A stretch of 64,000 bases of DNA. It comes from Halioglobus sp. (GTDB lineage Bacteria; Pseudomonadota; Gammaproteobacteria; Pseudomonadales; Halieaceae). A program made the translations under genes and the position numbers. Below are positions 62,462-64,000 of this stretch, piece by piece (within the stretch, counting starts at the first letter, position 1; each line of letters begins with the position of its first letter). The stretch spans positions 21,640 to 85,639 of the forward strand of contig JAPKAY010000013.1 of assembly GCA_028825045.1 (NCBI GenBank). Direction: 5' to 3'. Below the pieces are notes generated by a model. It saw only the letters and a list, made by a program, of their open reading frames with translations, did not search any database and was not told the DNA's origin.

Positions 62462-62770
62462 TCAGCGCCAGGAACATCCAACATTCGCCAACATAATGGC
62501 AGGGGGTGTTTTGCGACCGGTGCTCTTTGACTTTACAGCTGTGAACGCGGTGGCAGAAGTGGTGGAGAAGGCAACTGTTCGCAACCGACCGGAGACCGCG
62601 CCGCGGTATGTGCCACTCACCTTGCTCTGTTTTGATCCAAAGCTTGCTTCGTATACTGAATTTTCACCACCGAATTTAATGCCACAACGCAACAGCGATT
62701 TATTTTCGCCACCTGCAAAAGCTGTCGTTGCGAAAAACGCGAGAAGTAGGGTAAGCAGCAATTTTGTCAT
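62462..62770 (-). CDS. Small secreted protein, unknown function
   Basis: 102 residues with a clear Sec signal peptide (MTKLLLTLLLAFFATTAFA) and GAAGGA 5 nt before the ATG. The mature part is polar, with two Cys (LLRCGIKFGG near the start and NVGCSWR at the end) that could form a disulphide, and many Ser/Thr/Gly. No family recognised. It is convergent with the CoA-transferase gene (27 bp between stops). Confidence 0.55.
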   Translation of the reverse strand: MTKLLLTLLLAFFATTAFAGGENKSLLRCGIKFGGENSVYEASFGSKQSKVSGTYRGAVSGRLRTVAFSTTSATAFTAVKSKSTGRKTPPAIMLANVGCSWR

Positions 62771-63490
62771 AGTCCTTCATCAACCTGATGCAAACGGCCC
62801 AGGTAATACTGGACGCCGTTTTGGCATTTCAACTTCTATGAAGTCATGCCCTTTGCGCTTCTGTATCGGCTTGAGCGCAATTGCAGGTCTGGACAACAGT
62901 GTGCGAACGTGGAATCGAGAGTTTGCAGTGCCGGCACATTGTCGCGCCCTAAAACAACCCGTTGATTCCCACAATCCCGCTATCGTAGAACTTACGTCCC
63001 TTAGACCGGTAACTTTGCGTCCCTATCTTTCGACAGGTTTGCCCTTCTTACAGAGTGTTACACTTATTACGGTAGGGTATTGCACCCCCTCTCTTCAACA
63101 CCGGAATCTACAAAAAAATACCAAATCACTGCAGGTTATTTCTGTTTAGATCACCTGGTTATAACATGACAACGAATTGAGTCGCGGACACATCTCAACC
63201 CAGGGGGCTGCAGGCGTTGACAGTATTTTCACGAAAAAAAGGTAACGCGAGTTACCCGTTTAGACGAAAAAAATGTGCGCTAGATCACAATAGCAACCGC
63301 CGTAGCGCCTCAAAAACTTCACCGAAGAACACACTACAGAAATCTCCAAGAGTCGATGAATTTATCTTGTTGCGGAAACGTTCGATGTTCTGTGTCGCGC
63401 ACTGCGCGCACTGCGCGCCACGAACCCCGCTCCCGAGCGATAGTTTCCACAAACAATTGAACTCCCCTGTGACTTCGCGTCAAACTTCTA
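62771..63490. other. Intergenic region, 720 bp
   Basis: No supported gene: the plus-strand frames here lack ribosome sites and recognisable content. A short tandem repeat, CGCGCACTG twice followed by CGCGCC, lies at 63396-63419. A run of A residues and a TTGACA-like box occur near 63217. Confidence 0.4.
63396..63419. repeat. Short tandem repeat (9-bp unit)
   Basis: CGCGCACTG at 63396-63404 and again at 63405-63413, then a partial third unit CGCGCC. Possibly a slippage-prone tract; no function is evident. Confidence 0.5.
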
Positions 63491-64000
63491 TTACTTACCG
63501 CGCAGAGCACTCACCAAGGGCCCGAACTCCCGGACTACCGAACCTGGAATAGTCACGTAACTGATTCCCCAACGTGCTCTCCACCTTTGCACAGTCTCAA
63601 CACACTCTTCCAATGTGCCCGCCAGAACGTGAGGACAATCCTTCAGTGTTTCTATGGATACTCCGATCATCTCAGCTAACGGTGCAAGCAGAGCCGCAGT
63701 GTCTCCATCCGTAATACCGCCGGCAAAAACTGTTGTTTGTAATTCCAAATCATCAAATCGCCCTCCAGCTCCTGCCTTGATCCATTTCAGTTTCATATCA
63801 GTGATATCCGCAAAGGGCGTGGATGTCTCGGGAATCGAAAAACCCAAGGGAAGCCCAAGGTTTAGCCCGATGGTATCCGCGATACGCGCCGCCTGTTGCA
63901 GCATTACCGGTCCCGCTCCGCCTATAAAAACTGGAATGGGTGAGCGAATCGGCCGGGGACTGCCCGTTAAACCGGTGATGGTGTAATAGTCTCCTTGAAA
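63491..64000 (-). CDS. LLM-class (luciferase-like) oxidoreductase, 5' end outside the window
   Basis: The frame is open from the right edge of the window. The upstream codons give FQGDYYTITGL, SPIPVFIGGAGPVMLQQAAR, then ADTIGLN, the typical second half of luciferase-like monooxygenases of the F420 or flavin type (F.G.YY..., P.P..IGG.GP). An ATG at 63904 is internal, not the start. The C-terminus (DCPHVLAGTLEECVETVQRWRARWGISYVTIPG) is characteristic too. Truncated by the window, not by mutation. Cofactor (FMN or F420) cannot be decided. Confidence 0.88.
   Translation of the reverse strand, partial: FQGDYYTITGLTGSPRPIRSPIPVFIGGAGPVMLQQAARIADTIGLNLGLPLGFSIPETSTPFADITDMKLKWIKAGAGGRFDDLELQTTVFAGGITDGDTAALLAPLAEMIGVSIETLKDCPHVLAGTLEECVETVQRWRARWGISYVTIPGSVVREFGPLVSALRGK

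Noticed and set aside
62496..63149. 217-codon plus-strand frame
   Set aside because: It overlaps a minus-strand gene with a clear signal peptide and ribosome site; its own composition shows no recognisable domain.
63217..63552. 111-codon plus-strand frame with TTG start
   Set aside because: Very basic, low-information translation with no ribosome site, overlapping the LLM oxidoreductase on the other strand.
1..64000. tRNA, rRNA, CRISPR arrays, insertion sequences, integrases or att sites
   Set aside because: I looked for cloverleaf-like segments, regular spaced repeats, transposase motifs and flanking direct repeats and saw none that could be supported by eye.

Overview
The window is a dense acyl-CoA catabolism locus from a moderate-GC Gram-negative bacterium. 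Gene styles (M13 peptidase, YhdH-type reductase, TetR regulators, Sec signal peptides, strong AAGGAG ribosome sites, frequent GTG/TTG starts, ATGA overlaps) fit a marine-type gammaproteobacterium. That assignment is inference; no rRNA or other marker gene is present.

By my count the window encodes eight acyl-CoA dehydrogenase (ACAD) family proteins, six AMP-forming acyl-CoA ligases, five thiolase-superfamily proteins, four MaoC/FAS1-like hydratase proteins, two CaiB/BaiF CoA-transferases (one a tandem fusion), two crotonases, three SDRs, two DUF35 proteins plus one DUF35 fusion, a Baeyer-Villiger-type flavin monooxygenase, a metallo-beta-lactamase-fold hydrolase, a hydantoinase/oxoprolinase A/B pair, two amidohydrolases and two TetR regulators. 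Such a set is typical of steroid, bile-acid, terpenoid or other alicyclic side-chain and ring degradation. A 3alpha-hydroxysteroid-dehydrogenase-like SDR and Ltp2/DUF35-like aldolase pairs point towards steroid-like substrates, but no ring-opening genes (KstD, HsaC and similar) are visible, so the substrate stays open.

Layout. 23-2402 (-): SDR and ligase. 2763-4823 (+): secreted M13 peptidase. 5321-9964 (+): ACAD pair, split hydratase pair, CoA-transferase. 9975-12662: a fused hydratase (-) divergent from a third ACAD (+) that is a paralogue of the first. 12659-27309 (-): DUF2889 protein, two Cys-type thiolases, HMG-CoA-synthase-like/DUF35 fusion, SDR, TetR, flavin monooxygenase, MBL hydrolase, VOC protein, two carboxymuconolactone-decarboxylase-like proteins, ligase, Cys-less thiolase-like protein with DUF35 partner, SDR. 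27540-36265 (+): three ACADs, crotonase, ACAD, ACAD11-like ACAD overlapping an APH-type kinase, amidohydrolase. 36447-40878 (-): apparently unrelated genes (coiled-coil protein, small ORF, Lgt-like membrane protein, large beta-propeller/di-heme secreted protein). 41342-47980 (-): ligases, a small conserved protein, a double crotonase, an amidohydrolase and TetR. 48238-62435 (+): ligase, Ltp2-like aldolase and DUF35 partner, reductase, hydantoinase B/A, hydratase, ligase, tandem CoA-transferase. 62462-64000 (-): small secreted protein and the 3' part of an LLM-class oxidoreductase.

The most interesting signals are: (1) three thiolase-fold proteins without the nucleophilic Cys, each physically tied to a DUF35 domain, against two Cys-containing thiolases without DUF35; (2) an overlapping ACAD/kinase gene pair that reconstitutes the two halves of ACAD10/11, predicting phosphorylation-elimination of hydroxyacyl-CoAs; (3) a recurrent operator-like palindrome (CAAG-N8-CTTG and relatives) in front of several separate operons, which would make them one regulon; (4) other perfect palindromes and a hairpin that could hide a ribosome site.
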